From Microbacterium flavescens (lineage in GTDB: Bacteria; Actinomycetota; Actinomycetes; Actinomycetales; Microbacteriaceae), in contig NZ_JAFIWA010000005.1 of assembly GCF_018588945.1 (NCBI RefSeq), forward strand, positions 1 to 64,000: a stretch of 64,000 bases of DNA, written 5' to 3'. Under the pieces are notes generated by a model. That model saw only the letters and a list, made by a program, of their open reading frames with translations. It had not been told where the DNA came from and ran no database searches. Of the stretch, positions 1 through 8,390 are shown one piece after another. The first letter of the stretch is position 1; the number at the start of each line of letters is the position of its first letter. The position numbers were made by a program, and so were the translations under genes.

Positions 1-30
1 GCCGCCCCACCCCACCGCCCCACCCCACCG

Positions 31-97
31 CGAGACGGCATCGGTGCACCGAAACCGCCGCCACTAGTCCCAGTCTCGGTGCACGGATGCCGTCTCG
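31..97. repeat. Large imperfect inverted repeat at the window edge
   Basis: Two 22-bp arms (31-52 and 76-97) are reverse complements with a single mismatch, separated by 23 nt, so the segment can form a long hairpin. Immediately to the left is a short direct repeat of a GCCCCACCCCACC-like unit. There is no T-tract, so a classical terminator is not obvious. It may be an extragenic palindromic element or an operator for a gene outside the window. Confidence 0.6.
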
Positions 98-148
98 GCG
101 AGAGTTCCGTGCGAGGGGGGCGAACCGGCCGTGACCCGCAGCCGGAGG

Positions 149-367
149 TCAGAGCGCGGCGATGCGCGTCTTCAGCTGGTCGAGCGTGTCTGCGGGCAGC
201 TGGTTGCCCGCCATCTGCAGCACCGTGGCCGCGGGCATGTTCTTCGCGAAGCCGATCATCGGGTGATCCGGAAGCTCCGGAACGAGCTCGACGATGATGC
301 CGCGGGCCTCGGGATCGTTCAGGAGCTGACCGAGCGTCGTCGTCTCGAGGTCGTACTTGCCGGGCAT
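149..367 (-). CDS. Small protein resembling a glycosidase C-terminal helical domain
   Basis: This is a 72-residue, helix-rich protein with no signal peptide or membrane segment. Its pattern (PGKY, then LGQLLNDPEAR, then P-rich spacing and a final TLDQLKTRIAAL helix) recalls the short tail found at the C-terminus of some actinobacterial family 3 glycosidases, here as a stand-alone gene. That resemblance is from memory and weak. The start is supported by a GAGGAG ribosome site upstream of the ATG. Function unknown. Confidence 0.55.
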   Translation of the reverse strand: MPGKYDLETTTLGQLLNDPEARGIIVELVPELPDHPMIGFAKNMPAATVLQMAGNQLPADTLDQLKTRIAAL

Positions 368-415
368 GTGATCTCCTCGCGCCGTCCGGCACCTCCACCG
401 GGTCGCTTCAGGATG

Positions 416-922
416 TCAGACTCCGGTTCTCGCCGCCCAGTGCTTGCGCACGGCCGCCACGATGTGCTCCACCGACTGGTCCACCGACACCACCACGCCC
501 TGCTCGTCGGGTTCGAGGGGCTCGAGCGTCTCGAGCTGGGACCGCAGCAGCGCCGGCGGCATGAAGTGGTCGGGCCGGGCGCCGATGCGCGCGGAGAGCA
601 GCTCCGGCGAGCCGTCGAGCTGGACGAAGAAGAGCTCGCCGGCCGTCGCGCGCAGGGCGTCGCGATACCGGCGTCGCAGCGCCGAGCACGCCACCACCGG
701 GAGTCTGCCGCGCGCGGCCTGGGCGACGATGGCCTCGCCGACGACCCGGAGCCACGGCATCCGATCCTCGTCCGTCAGCGGGATCCCGGCGACCATCTTG
801 GTGACGTTCGCCGGCGGGTGGAAATCGTCGGCATCGAGGTAGATGCCGTCGAGCGCACCGGCCACGGCCGCCGCGACGGTCGACTTCCCCGATCCTGAGA
901 CCCCCATCACGACCAGCGGCAT
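416..922 (-). CDS. gntK: Gluconokinase
   Basis: Phosphorylates D-gluconate to 6-phosphogluconate with ATP, feeding the pentose phosphate pathway in the cytoplasm. The 168-residue protein has the P-loop GVSGSGKST at residues 7-15, the family signature DADDFHP near residue 31, and the conserved ACSALRRRYRD segment near 98. Length is normal for the thermoresistant GntK family. A GAAGGAG site sits just before the ATG. A truncated sugar-binding protein follows upstream on the same strand, so a former sugar-uptake context is possible. Confidence 0.93.
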   Translation of the reverse strand: MPLVVMGVSGSGKSTVAAAVAGALDGIYLDADDFHPPANVTKMVAGIPLTDEDRMPWLRVVGEAIVAQAARGRLPVVACSALRRRYRDALRATAGELFFVQLDGSPELLSARIGARPDHFMPPALLRSQLETLEPLEPDEQGVVVSVDQSVEHIVAAVRKHWAARTGV

Positions 923-998
923 GGGACTCCTTCAGACGGGTGGAGACGGATGCCTCGTCCCCGCGTCCAGGCTACCCAAACGCCGCTCGCGCGGACGG

Positions 999-1037
999 CC
1001 GAGCGCCCGGCCCGCGGGGTGCGGACCGGGCGCTCGG
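999..1037 (-). terminator. GC-rich hairpin after the sugar-binding remnant
   Basis: Perfect 12-bp arms CCGAGCGCCCGG (999-1010) and CCGGGCGCTCGG (1026-1037) enclose a 15-nt loop, 16 bases beyond the stop of the RhaS-like remnant. There is no clear U-tract. The position suits a terminator of that minus-strand unit. Confidence 0.5.
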
Positions 1038-1052
1038 AGGCGACGCTCCGGA

Positions 1053-1580
1053 TCAGAAGTCGAAGTCGCCGATGTTCTCTGCGTCGAAGACGAACGGGTC
1101 GCCGAGCAGGACGCCGGCGTCAGGGCCGACCTCGAACTCGCCGAGCTTGCCGGCTTCGAACGTGTCGCCTTCCTCGCCGGTGATCTCACCGGTGATCAGG
1201 GCCTGAGCGGCGAACGCGGCGAGGTAGCCCAGGTCGGCCGGGTTCCACAGCGCGAAGGCGGTGACGGTGCCGTCCTCGACGTACTCGCGCATCTGGTTCG
1301 GCGTGCCGAGGCCGGTCAGCGCGACCTTGCCCTTGTACTCCGAGGTCGACAGGTAGCGGGCAGCTGCGGCGACACCGACGGTGGTGGGCGAGATGATGCC
1401 CTTCAGCTCCGGGTACGTCTGCAGCAGGGCCGCGGTCTTGTCGAACGAGGTCTGGTCGTCGTCGTCGCCGTAGACGACCTCGACGAGCTCGATGTCGGGG
1501 TGGCTGGCGGCCAGCTCCTCCTCCATCATCTCGATCCACGCGTTCTGGTTCGTGGCGTTGGCGGATGCCGAGAGGATCGA
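1053..1580 (-). pseudogene. Truncated rhamnose/AI-2-type ABC sugar-binding protein (C-terminal half)
   Basis: The readable protein from NATNQNAW to the C-terminus FDF matches the second lobe of periplasmic-binding proteins of the RhaS/LsrB class, including the segments LLQTYPELKGIISPTTVG, LTGLGTPNQMREYV and FALWNPADLGYLAA. These bind rhamnose or related sugars for ABC import. About 175 residues remain of a normal 330-360. The signal peptide and first lobe are missing, and homology stops near 1577 where an unrelated tandem repeat begins. No transporter genes flank it, so it looks like a 5'-deleted relic. Confidence 0.75.
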
Positions 1581-1590
1581 CCTGCAACTG

Positions 1591-1644
1591 CTCAACCGCG
1601 CCGAAGTGCGGCATCCGCTCAACCGCGCCGAAGTGCCGCATCCG
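1591..1644. repeat. 27-bp tandem direct repeat, two copies
   Basis: Copies at 1591-1617 and 1618-1644 are identical except for one base. A 12-base inverse piece of the unit (GGCGCGGTTGAA) recurs at 1665-1676. The repeat lies exactly where the 5' part of the sugar-binding gene was lost, so it may mark the deletion junction. Confidence 0.8.
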
Positions 1645-1710
1645 CTCGCCCGGAGGCGCCCATCGGCGCGGTTGAACCGGCGCTTCGTGCCATCTCCGGT
1701 CGCATCGTGT

Positions 1711-1747
1711 TACCTTGTAGCTCTATGTACCTTGCACCTCTAGGTAT
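1711..1747. promoter_or_regulatory. Probable PadR operator/promoter with 17-bp direct repeats
   Basis: Units ACCTTGTAGCTCTATGT (1712-1728) and ACCTTGCACCTCTAGGT (1729-1745) repeat with a 17-bp period. The second sits in an inverted TACCT...AGGTA pair (1728-1746). PadR regulators commonly bind such sites at their own promoters, and this one ends 16 bp before the padR start, with a GAAGAG ribosome site between. Confidence 0.6.
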
Positions 1748-1762
1748 CGAAGAGAAGAGCTC

Positions 1763-2134
1763 ATGAAGATCGGCAAGGACCTCGTCGCCGCCGCAGCGAC
1801 GCCCATGGTGCTCGGCATCCTCGCCGAGGGCGAGTCGTACGGCTACGCGATCCTCCAGCGCGTGAGCGAGCTGTCCGACGGCGAGCTGGAATGGAGCGAC
1901 GGGATGCTGTATCCGCTGCTGCACCGTCTGGAGCGGCTCGGCCACATCGAGGCCAGCTGGAGCGCGTCGCCGACCGGCCGCCCGCGCAAGCACTACCGCC
2001 TCAGCGCCACCGGAGCGGCGGTCTTCGCCGAGCAGCGCCGCCAGTGGAGCGTCGTCAGCACCGCGCTGCAGAAGGTGTGGGCCGACCGCGACGGCGGCCG
2101 CAGCCCGTTCGCTCTCGGGGGTGCCCCCGCATGA
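1763..2134 (+). CDS. PadR-family transcriptional regulator
   Basis: A 123-residue winged-helix repressor. The PadR hallmark runs over residues 12-75 (PMVLGILAEGESYGYAI, then WSDGMLYPLLHRLERLG, then the wing GRPRKHYRLSATG). The C-terminal helix (QRRQWSVVSTALQKVW) is the usual dimerisation helix. It overlaps the next gene by ATGA, so the membrane protein downstream is its likely target and partner, as in other PadR/permease-prefix pairs. The inducer cannot be read from the sequence. Confidence 0.93.
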   Translation: MKIGKDLVAAAATPMVLGILAEGESYGYAILQRVSELSDGELEWSDGMLYPLLHRLERLGHIEASWSASPTGRPRKHYRLSATGAAVFAEQRRQWSVVSTALQKVWADRDGGRSPFALGGAPA

Positions 2135-3510
2135 CCGCCGACCTCGATCCGCAGCTCGAGCAGCAGATCGCCGCCTGGCGCGAGTACGTGGGCCGCCGGC
2201 AGGCGATCGACGGCCGCGACGTCGACGAGCTCGAGGACCACCTCCGCGGCCAGATCGACCGGCTCGAGGCATCCGGTCTCGCGCCCGACGAGGCCTTCCT
2301 CGTCGCCGTAAAGCGCATGGGCGGCCTCGATGACCTCTCGCGCGAGTTCGCTCGTGAGCACTCCGACCGGCTGTGGAAGCAGCTGGTCATGGCCGAACCC
2401 GGCTCAGCACCGCGCTCGCGCGCCCTGCCCCTCGCGATCGCGCTGGCATTCGGAGCCGCGATCGCGGTGAAGATTCCCGCTCTCTTCGGCATCGACTTCG
2501 AGTCGGACGGCGACTTCTACGCCCGCAACATCGCGGTGCTCGTGCTGCCGTTCCTCGCCGCGTACTTCCTGATCCGGCACCGCTCCTCGGCGATGACCGT
2601 CGTCGCCGTCGCCGCGCCGTTCGCCGTCGCCGCCCTGGTGCTCAACATCTATCCCTTCGGGACGGATGCCGCGACCCTCACGCTCGCCGCGATCCATGCG
2701 GTGGTGGCGCTGTGGATCGTCACCGGCATCGCCTACGCGAACGGCGACGTTCGCTCGAGCCGTGCGCGCATGGACTTCGTGCGATTCACCGGCGAGTGGT
2801 TCGTCTACTTCGTGCTCATCGCGCTGGGCGGCGCTGTGCTCATCGGCCTCACGATGGGCGTGTTCGGCGCGATCGGCCTGGATGCCGCCGACGTCGTCGA
2901 GAACTGGCTGCTCCCCTGCGGGATCGCGGGCGCGGTGGTCGTCGCCGGCTGGCTCGTGGAGGCCAAGCAGAGCGTCATCGAGAACATCGCTCCCGTGCTC
3001 ACCAAGCTGTTCACGCCCCTGTTCACGGTGCTGCTCCTCGCGTTCTTCGTCGCCGGCCTCGTGCAGGGCAGCCTGGTCGATCCCGACGACGGGCTGGTGA
3101 TGTTCGGCCAGCGCGACATGCTGATCATCTTCGACGTCGTCCTCGTCGTCGTGCTCGCCCTGCTGCTGTACGCCCTCTCGGCCCGGGACCCGCTGGTCGA
3201 GGCATCCTGGTTCGATCGTCTTCAGCTCGTCATGGTGGTCGCCGCCATCCTGGTCGACCTGCTGGTGCTGATCGCCATGGTCAGCCGCATCGCGGAGTAC
3301 GGCGCGAGCCCGAACAAGCTGGCCTCGCTGGGGCTCAACCTGATCCTGCTCGCGAACCTCGCGGGGGCAGCGTGGCTGCAGCTGCGGTTCGTCATCGGGC
3401 GGACTCGGTTCGCGCGCCTCGAGCGCTGGCAGACCGGGTTCATCCCGGTGTACCTGGCGTGGTCGGCAGTCATCCTGGTCGTGTTCCCGCCTGTCTTCGG
3501 CTACCGCTGA
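2131..3510 (+). CDS. Multi-pass membrane protein with N-terminal permease-prefix-like domain
   Basis: This 459-residue protein has a soluble helical N-terminus (residues 1-85; LEQQIAAWREYV, then VDELEDHLRGQIDRL) of the type placed in front of permeases and encoded next to PadR regulators. About ten hydrophobic segments follow from residue 95 to the C-terminus. No transporter signature is visible. The start is the ATG overlapping the padR stop. A role in a PadR-controlled envelope or drug response is inferred from the pairing only. Confidence 0.75.
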   Translation: MTADLDPQLEQQIAAWREYVGRRQAIDGRDVDELEDHLRGQIDRLEASGLAPDEAFLVAVKRMGGLDDLSREFAREHSDRLWKQLVMAEPGSAPRSRALPLAIALAFGAAIAVKIPALFGIDFESDGDFYARNIAVLVLPFLAAYFLIRHRSSAMTVVAVAAPFAVAALVLNIYPFGTDAATLTLAAIHAVVALWIVTGIAYANGDVRSSRARMDFVRFTGEWFVYFVLIALGGAVLIGLTMGVFGAIGLDAADVVENWLLPCGIAGAVVVAGWLVEAKQSVIENIAPVLTKLFTPLFTVLLLAFFVAGLVQGSLVDPDDGLVMFGQRDMLIIFDVVLVVVLALLLYALSARDPLVEASWFDRLQLVMVVAAILVDLLVLIAMVSRIAEYGASPNKLASLGLNLILLANLAGAAWLQLRFVIGRTRFARLERWQTGFIPVYLAWSAVILVVFPPVFGYR

Positions 3511-3527
3511 CGCCGTGCTCCCGGCAC

Positions 3528-3533
3528 TATGTT
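3528..3533 (+). promoter_or_regulatory. -10 element TATGTT, leaderless start of the radical SAM operon
   Basis: TATGTT ends exactly 6 nt before the ATG at 3540 and no Shine-Dalgarno sequence is present, so transcription probably begins at the start codon. The hexamer lies between the stop of the membrane-protein gene and the operon, giving the operon its own promoter. Confidence 0.6.
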
Positions 3534-3539
3534 GGGCGC

Positions 3540-5132
3540 ATGAGCCAGAGCCCCGGTGCCGGCATGCCGCTGCGCGACTATCGCATCCATCGGTACGTCA
3601 ACGCGTTCTGCCCCGCATGCCACGAAGAGCATCCTGATCGCGAGCTGTCGCAGGTGGCCCGGCTGTCGGGGTGGCTGGCGGTACGCGACGGGCGGGTCTG
3701 GCTGGAGCGCGGATGCCCCGAGCACGGCCTCGTGCGCACGCTGTACGACGAGTCGGCCGAGATCCTCTCCTACCTCGAGCAGTGGACGGCGCCGACGAAG
3801 GTGCATGGCCCCGACACCCTCGGCAACTTCAAGCCGGTGCCCTCCGCGTATGAGGACGGGCTGCCGCAGATGCAGACCCAGCACACGTGCATCCTCCTCG
3901 AGGATCTGACGGACCACTGCAACCTGCGCTGCCCGACGTGCTTCGCCGAATCGAGCCCGGCGGCCTCGGCGATCGCCCCCCTGGCGGAGGTGCTCGCCTC
4001 AGTGGACGCGCGTCTCGCCCGTGAGAACGACCGCATCGACGTGCTGATGCTGTCGGGCGGCGAGCCGACCCTCTACCCCTGGCTCGAGCAGCTCCTCGAC
4101 CACCTGGTGACGCGCCCGATCGTGCGGATCCTCATCAACTCGAACGGTCTGCGGATCGCGCAGGACGATGCGTTCGTCGAGGTGCTCAAGAAGCACCGCG
4201 AGCGCGTCGAGATCTACCTGCAGTACGACGGCGAGAGCGCCGAGGCATCCGCATTCCACCGCGGGGCCGACATCCGCCGCTTCAAGGAGCGCGCGATCGC
4301 CCGGCTCTCGGAGGCCGGTGTCTTCACGACACTCACCATGACCGCGACGCTCGGGGTGAACGACGGCGAGATCGGCGCCGTCATCCGCCGCGCGATGGCG
4401 ACGCCGTACGTGGGCGGAGTGACGATCCAGCCCGTCTTCGGCTCGGGCCGCTCGTCGGGCATCGACCCGAACGATCGGCTGACGCACACGGGCGTCCTCA
4501 CCCGGCTCGGGCCGCAGACCGACGGCGAGGTGACCTGGCGCGACCTCACCGCGCTGCCGTGCAGCCATCCGCACTGCTGCTCGGTGGGGTATCTCCTGCG
4601 CGACGACTCCGGCGACTGGAAGTCGCTGACCGCCCTGATCGGCCACGAGCGCCTCAAGGAGTTCCTCGACCTCGAGCCCGATCTCCTCGCCAACCGCATC
4701 GCCGACAGCTCGATCAACCAGGCGCTCAAGGACGCGGTCAAGGGATCGCTGCTCGACCTCCTGAGCGAGCAGTCCTCGCTCTCGCACCCGTCCATGACCA
4801 CGATCTGGCGCGACATCTGCCAGAACTGCGATCTGGGCATCGGCACGCTCACGGCGCTCGCGACCTCGGCGCTGCCGGGTCAGCACAAGCGGCTGCGCGC
4901 GATGCTCGGCGACCGGGTGCTGCGCATCACCGTGAAGCCCTTCATGGACATCAACACCATGATCGAGGAGCGCCTCACGCAGTGCTGCGTGCACGTCGCG
5001 ACGGTCAACGAGACGACCGACGCCCATCAGTGCGCGCCGTTCTGCGCCGTGCAGGCGTGGGCGCCCCTGTCCCGGCGCCGCCTGTCCACCGCCACCGGCG
5101 GCCGCCGCGAGATCCCGGTGACCGTCTCATGA
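3540..5132 (+). CDS. Cys-rich radical SAM protein of the Tes (tetraether lipid synthase) type
   Basis: The 530-residue protein starts with a zinc/rubredoxin-like knuckle (C24-P-A-C27 and C59-PEHG), then the radical SAM cluster motif CNLRCPTC (C127, C131, C134) and SGGEPT for SAM binding. The C-terminal half carries further Cys groups (CSHPHCC, DICQNC, QCC, QCAPFC), enough for additional Fe-S clusters. This arrangement is that of the MJ0619/Tes family, whose archaeal member joins lipid chains by C-C bonds, and related bacterial proteins are linked to membrane-spanning lipids. Substrate here is unknown. The Lgt-like gene in the same operon supports a lipid substrate. It overlaps the next gene by ATGA. 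Confidence 0.8.
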   Translation: MSQSPGAGMPLRDYRIHRYVNAFCPACHEEHPDRELSQVARLSGWLAVRDGRVWLERGCPEHGLVRTLYDESAEILSYLEQWTAPTKVHGPDTLGNFKPVPSAYEDGLPQMQTQHTCILLEDLTDHCNLRCPTCFAESSPAASAIAPLAEVLASVDARLARENDRIDVLMLSGGEPTLYPWLEQLLDHLVTRPIVRILINSNGLRIAQDDAFVEVLKKHRERVEIYLQYDGESAEASAFHRGADIRRFKERAIARLSEAGVFTTLTMTATLGVNDGEIGAVIRRAMATPYVGGVTIQPVFGSGRSSGIDPNDRLTHTGVLTRLGPQTDGEVTWRDLTALPCSHPHCCSVGYLLRDDSGDWKSLTALIGHERLKEFLDLEPDLLANRIADSSINQALKDAVKGSLLDLLSEQSSLSHPSMTTIWRDICQNCDLGIGTLTALATSALPGQHKRLRAMLGDRVLRITVKPFMDINTMIEERLTQCCVHVATVNETTDAHQCAPFCAVQAWAPLSRRRLSTATGGRREIPVTVS

Positions 5133-5446
5133 CCGCGTTCGACGCCGGTGGGCTCAATCAGTACGACGAGTCGGTCGGCGACCCGGCTCCCCCGTTCGAC
5201 CCGCTGCGACTGTGCGTGTTCACGACGGTCGCCGTCATCGCGTGCCTGCTCGGGCCGATCGCCGTGCTCGCGTTCGCCCTGGTCGCGATCGCCGGCTACG
5301 CTGCCGCCCGGCGGGCGGGGCTGCTGCGATCGAGGTGCAAGCTCGGCGACACCCGTCTCGTGCTCATCTACCTCTCGGCGATCGCCGTGCTCTCGGCCGT
5401 CGCGGTGCCCTTCTGGGTGATGCTCTGGGCCGGGATCTGGACCTGA
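5129..5446 (+). CDS. Small membrane protein in the radical SAM/Lgt operon
   Basis: A 105-residue protein with a polar N-terminus (first 27 residues), a long hydrophobic stretch at about 29-55 that may cross twice, a short charged loop (RRAGLLRSRCKLGD) and a final hydrophobic segment at about 77-103. There are no recognisable motifs. It is translationally coupled to the radical SAM gene and followed within 4 bp by the Lgt-like gene, so it is likely a membrane partner of that pathway. Function unknown. Confidence 0.7.
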   Translation: MTAFDAGGLNQYDESVGDPAPPFDPLRLCVFTTVAVIACLLGPIAVLAFALVAIAGYAAARRAGLLRSRCKLGDTRLVLIYLSAIAVLSAVAVPFWVMLWAGIWT

Positions 5447-5450
5447 GGCG

Positions 5451-6257
5451 ATGTTCCCGACGCTGAAGGATCTGTTCGGCTGGGGCCTGCCGATCGACAC
5501 GCACTCCGCGTTCGTCGCACTGGCGCTCGGCCTGGCCGGCGTCGTGTTCCTCGTCGAGTCGCGCCGGCGCGGTGTGACGGATCCTCGCATCCCCTACCTG
5601 GTCCTCGGCGCGCTCGCCGGCGCCGCCGTGTTCTCGCGGCTCGGCACGTGGGCGCAGCACCTCGATCCGTCGAAGAACCTCTCCCTCTTCGAGCAGCTCG
5701 CGTTCGGCCACGCGTCGATGCTCAGCGCCCTAGTCGGCGCCTGGCTCGGGGTGCACGTCGCCAAGCGGATCGTGAAGTACGGGCCGCGCACGGGCGACCT
5801 GTTCGCCCCCGCCGTCGCGCTCGCCCTGGCGGTCGGTCGCTTCGGATGCCTCTTCACCGAGATCCCCGGAACGCCCACGGGCTCCGACTGGGGCATCGTG
5901 CTGGATGCGGATGCCGCGGCCTACACCGGCGCGCCCGCGGGGGTGCCCCTCCACCCGAGCTTCGTCTACGAGATCGTCTTCCACCTCGTCGCTTTCGCGG
6001 CGCTGTGGTTCTGGCTGCGCCACCGCCCCATCGCGGCCGGGGAGCTGCTCACCCTGTACGTCGCCGCCTACGGGGTGTTCCGCTTCTCGGTCGAGTTCGT
6101 CCGCGGCAACGAGGTGGCCTGGATGGGGCTGACGCGACCGCAGCTCTTCCTCATCGTCACGATCCCGCTTCTCCTGGCCCGCATCGCGTACCAGGCAGCA
6201 CGCGGCCGACTGGTGGTACCTGCAGAGAGGATGGCAACGCATGGACAGACCGCCTGA
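5451..6257 (+). CDS. Prolipoprotein diacylglyceryl transferase (Lgt)-family protein
   Basis: This 268-residue polytopic protein keeps the core Lgt pattern: a conserved His at the start of the HGGL-equivalent motif (here HASML, H87), GRFGCLF at 129-135, PGTPTGSDWG, HPSFVYE at 168-174, and RFSVEFVRG at 211-219. Lgt moves diacylglycerol from phosphatidylglycerol to a lipoprotein cysteine. The changed HGGL motif and the operon with a Tes-type radical SAM enzyme suggest a paralogue transferring a glyceryl-lipid in another pathway, rather than the housekeeping enzyme. The last base pairs overlap the next gene. Confidence 0.82.
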   Translation: MFPTLKDLFGWGLPIDTHSAFVALALGLAGVVFLVESRRRGVTDPRIPYLVLGALAGAAVFSRLGTWAQHLDPSKNLSLFEQLAFGHASMLSALVGAWLGVHVAKRIVKYGPRTGDLFAPAVALALAVGRFGCLFTEIPGTPTGSDWGIVLDADAAAYTGAPAGVPLHPSFVYEIVFHLVAFAALWFWLRHRPIAAGELLTLYVAAYGVFRFSVEFVRGNEVAWMGLTRPQLFLIVTIPLLLARIAYQAARGRLVVPAERMATHGQTA

Positions 6258-6798
6258 CCTCCCCGACGACGGCGCGACACCGGACGAGGGACCGACGCCA
6301 GCCGAGGAACCGACGCCAGCCGAGGAGCCGACGCCAGCCGAGGAGCCGACGCCAGCCGAGGAGCCGACGCCAGCCGAGGAGCCGACGGCCGGCGACCCGC
6401 TGCACGGCGACGTTCCCCCGCCGGACGCCGACCCGCCGGCCGTCTACGCGCCGCCGCCCGGCTACGCGCCGCCCCCCGGCTACGCTCCGCCCCCGGCGTT
6501 CACGCCGTCGGCCGAGCCCGCACCGCAGCCCGACAAGCGGCCGAGCGTCGGCGTCGGGATCGGAACCGGATGCGGTCTGCAGATCCTCGCCCTGGTGCTG
6601 TTCTTCCTGACCACGGGAATCGTCACCTCGATCTGGGGCCTGCTGTGGCCGTTCATCCTGGTGCCGGTCCTCGCCGGCCTGCTCATGTTCTCGCAGCGCT
6701 GGCGGCGCTTCGCGACGGGCGTGCTCATCGTCTCGGCGGCGACCTGGCTCATCGTCATCGGGCCCTGCCTCGGCCTCCTGGGCGGCCTCTGGGTCTGA
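6241..6798 (+). CDS. Membrane protein with TPAEEP and PPPGYA repeats
   Basis: The 185-residue protein begins with an acidic Pro-rich cytoplasmic region containing about six TPAEEP-type units, encoded by a 15-bp tandem DNA repeat (6294-6390), then three PPPGYA-like units (residues 65-90). The C-terminal third has two or three hydrophobic segments (from about 104). The start overlaps the Lgt-like gene by 17 bp. It resembles actinobacterial Pro-rich membrane proteins of unknown function. The repeats are prone to copy-number change. Confidence 0.75.
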   Translation: MDRPPDLPDDGATPDEGPTPAEEPTPAEEPTPAEEPTPAEEPTPAEEPTAGDPLHGDVPPPDADPPAVYAPPPGYAPPPGYAPPPAFTPSAEPAPQPDKRPSVGVGIGTGCGLQILALVLFFLTTGIVTSIWGLLWPFILVPVLAGLLMFSQRWRRFATGVLIVSAATWLIVIGPCLGLLGGLWV

Positions 6799-6808
6799 CC
6801 CGGCGCGC

Positions 6809-6832
6809 GGTCACCCGGTCCGGGTGACCTTT
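6809..6832 (+). terminator. Rho-independent terminator of the radical SAM/Lgt operon
   Basis: GGTCACCCG (6809-6817), loop GTC, CGGGTGACC (6821-6829), then TTT, 11 bases after the last stop codon of the operon. Confidence 0.75.
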
Positions 6833-6974
6833 GCCGACGCCTTCTGCGCGCCGTTGACAGTGGCTGCGGCATCCGGAATTCTTGCCCCGTACTCGTCGAC
6901 GACCCTCCTGGTCCACCGGTCCCGACGGCATCCGGAACCGCCCCACGGCGTGCGACGCACGGAGGAGCAGGCAC

Positions 6975-8369
6975 ATGCTGCACAGGAAAGACGACGTCAG
7001 AGACGAGCTGCTCGACGAGGTGTTCGCCTCGAACGACCTGTCGGTCTCACTGCCGAAGTACCGGATGCCGCAGAACGAGCACCTCGCGCGGCACGCTTAT
7101 CAGGTCGTGATCGACGAGCTCATGCTCGACGGGAATTCGCGTCAGAATCTCGCGACCTTCTGCCAGACGTGGCTCGAGCCCGAGGTGCGCTCGATCATGG
7201 CCGAGACGCTCGACAAGAACATGATCGACAAGGACGAGTACCCGCAGACGGCCGAGCTCGAGGCGCGCTGCGTGCACATCCTCGCCGATCTGTGGAACTC
7301 CCCCGAGGCGCAGAACACCCTCGGCACGTCCACGACGGGCTCCAGCGAGGCGGCGATGCTCGGCGGTATGGCGCTGCTGTGGAAGTGGCGGGCGCGACAG
7401 AGGGAGGCCGGCAAGCCCACCGACAAGCCGAACCTCATCACGGGCCCGGTGCAGGTGTGCTGGCACAAGTTCGCCCGCTATTGGGACGTCGAGCTGCGCG
7501 AGATCCCGATGGAGGGTGAGCGCTTCATCATGAACGCCGATGAGGTGATCAAGCGGGTCGACGAGAACACGATCGGCGTGGTCCCCACCCTCGGCGTGAC
7601 GTTCACGGGACAGTACGAGCCGGTCCACGCGGTGAGCAACGCACTGGACAAGCTGCAGGAGGACACCGGCCTCGACATCCCGATCCACGTCGACGGCGCG
7701 AGCGGCGGCTTCATCGCGCCGTTCACGGTTCCCGAGCTGGTGTGGGACTTCCGCCTTCCTCGCGTGAAGTCGATCAACACCTCAGGACACAAGTTCGGGC
7801 TGGCTCCGCTCGGGGTCGGCTGGGTGGTGTGGCGGGATGCCGCCGACCTGCCCGAGGACCTGGTCTTCAACGTGAACTACCTGGGCGGCAACATGCCCAC
7901 GTTCGCGCTCAACTTCTCCCGGCCCGGCGGGCAGATCGTCGCGCAGTACTACAACTTCGTCCGGCTCGGGCACGAGGGATATCGCAAGGTCCACATGTCG
8001 TGCCACGACACGGCGATGTACCTCGCCGAGGAGATCTCGAAGTTCGGACACTTCGAGATCATCAACGACGGCAGCGCGTCGGCAGGCATCCCGGCGGTCT
8101 CGTGGAAGCTGACCGACGGGGTGGAGCATCCGTTCAACTTGTTCGACCTGGCCGACCGGCTGCGCACGCGGGGCTGGCAGGTGCCGGCCTACACGATGCC
8201 GAAGGACCGCCAGGACCTCCCGGTGCAGCGCATCCTCGTGCGGCAGGGATTCGACCGCGATGCCGCGTCACTGCTGATGAGCGACTACCGGGCGGCGATC
8301 GAGCACTTCGACAGGCATCCGATCGTCAGCTCGATGACGGAGGAGGAAGCGGGCACTTTCCACCACTGA
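6975..8369 (+). CDS. gadB: Glutamate decarboxylase
   Basis: A PLP enzyme converting glutamate to 4-aminobutyrate and CO2, consuming a proton, usually for acid tolerance. The 464-residue protein has the group II decarboxylase landmarks: [11 protein letters not shown] near 121, HVDGASGGF with the PLP aspartate D240, and SGHKFG with the Schiff-base lysine K273. Length is normal for GadA/B. GGAGGAG lies 7 nt before the ATG. No glutamate/GABA antiporter is adjacent. The gene stands alone, with the RAE-like palindrome of the next gene beginning 21 bases after its stop. Confidence 0.95.
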   Translation: MLHRKDDVRDELLDEVFASNDLSVSLPKYRMPQNEHLARHAYQVVIDELMLDGNSRQNLATFCQTWLEPEVRSIMAETLDKNMIDKDEYPQTAELEARCVHILADLWNSPEAQNTLGTSTTGSSEAAMLGGMALLWKWRARQREAGKPTDKPNLITGPVQVCWHKFARYWDVELREIPMEGERFIMNADEVIKRVDENTIGVVPTLGVTFTGQYEPVHAVSNALDKLQEDTGLDIPIHVDGASGGFIAPFTVPELVWDFRLPRVKSINTSGHKFGLAPLGVGWVVWRDAADLPEDLVFNVNYLGGNMPTFALNFSRPGGQIVAQYYNFVRLGHEGYRKVHMSCHDTAMYLAEEISKFGHFEIINDGSASAGIPAVSWKLTDGVEHPFNLFDLADRLRTRGWQVPAYTMPKDRQDLPVQRILVRQGFDRDAASLLMSDYRAAIEHFDRHPIVSSMTEEEAGTFHH

Positions 8370-8390
8370 ACGCATTTCCAGGATACCGAC

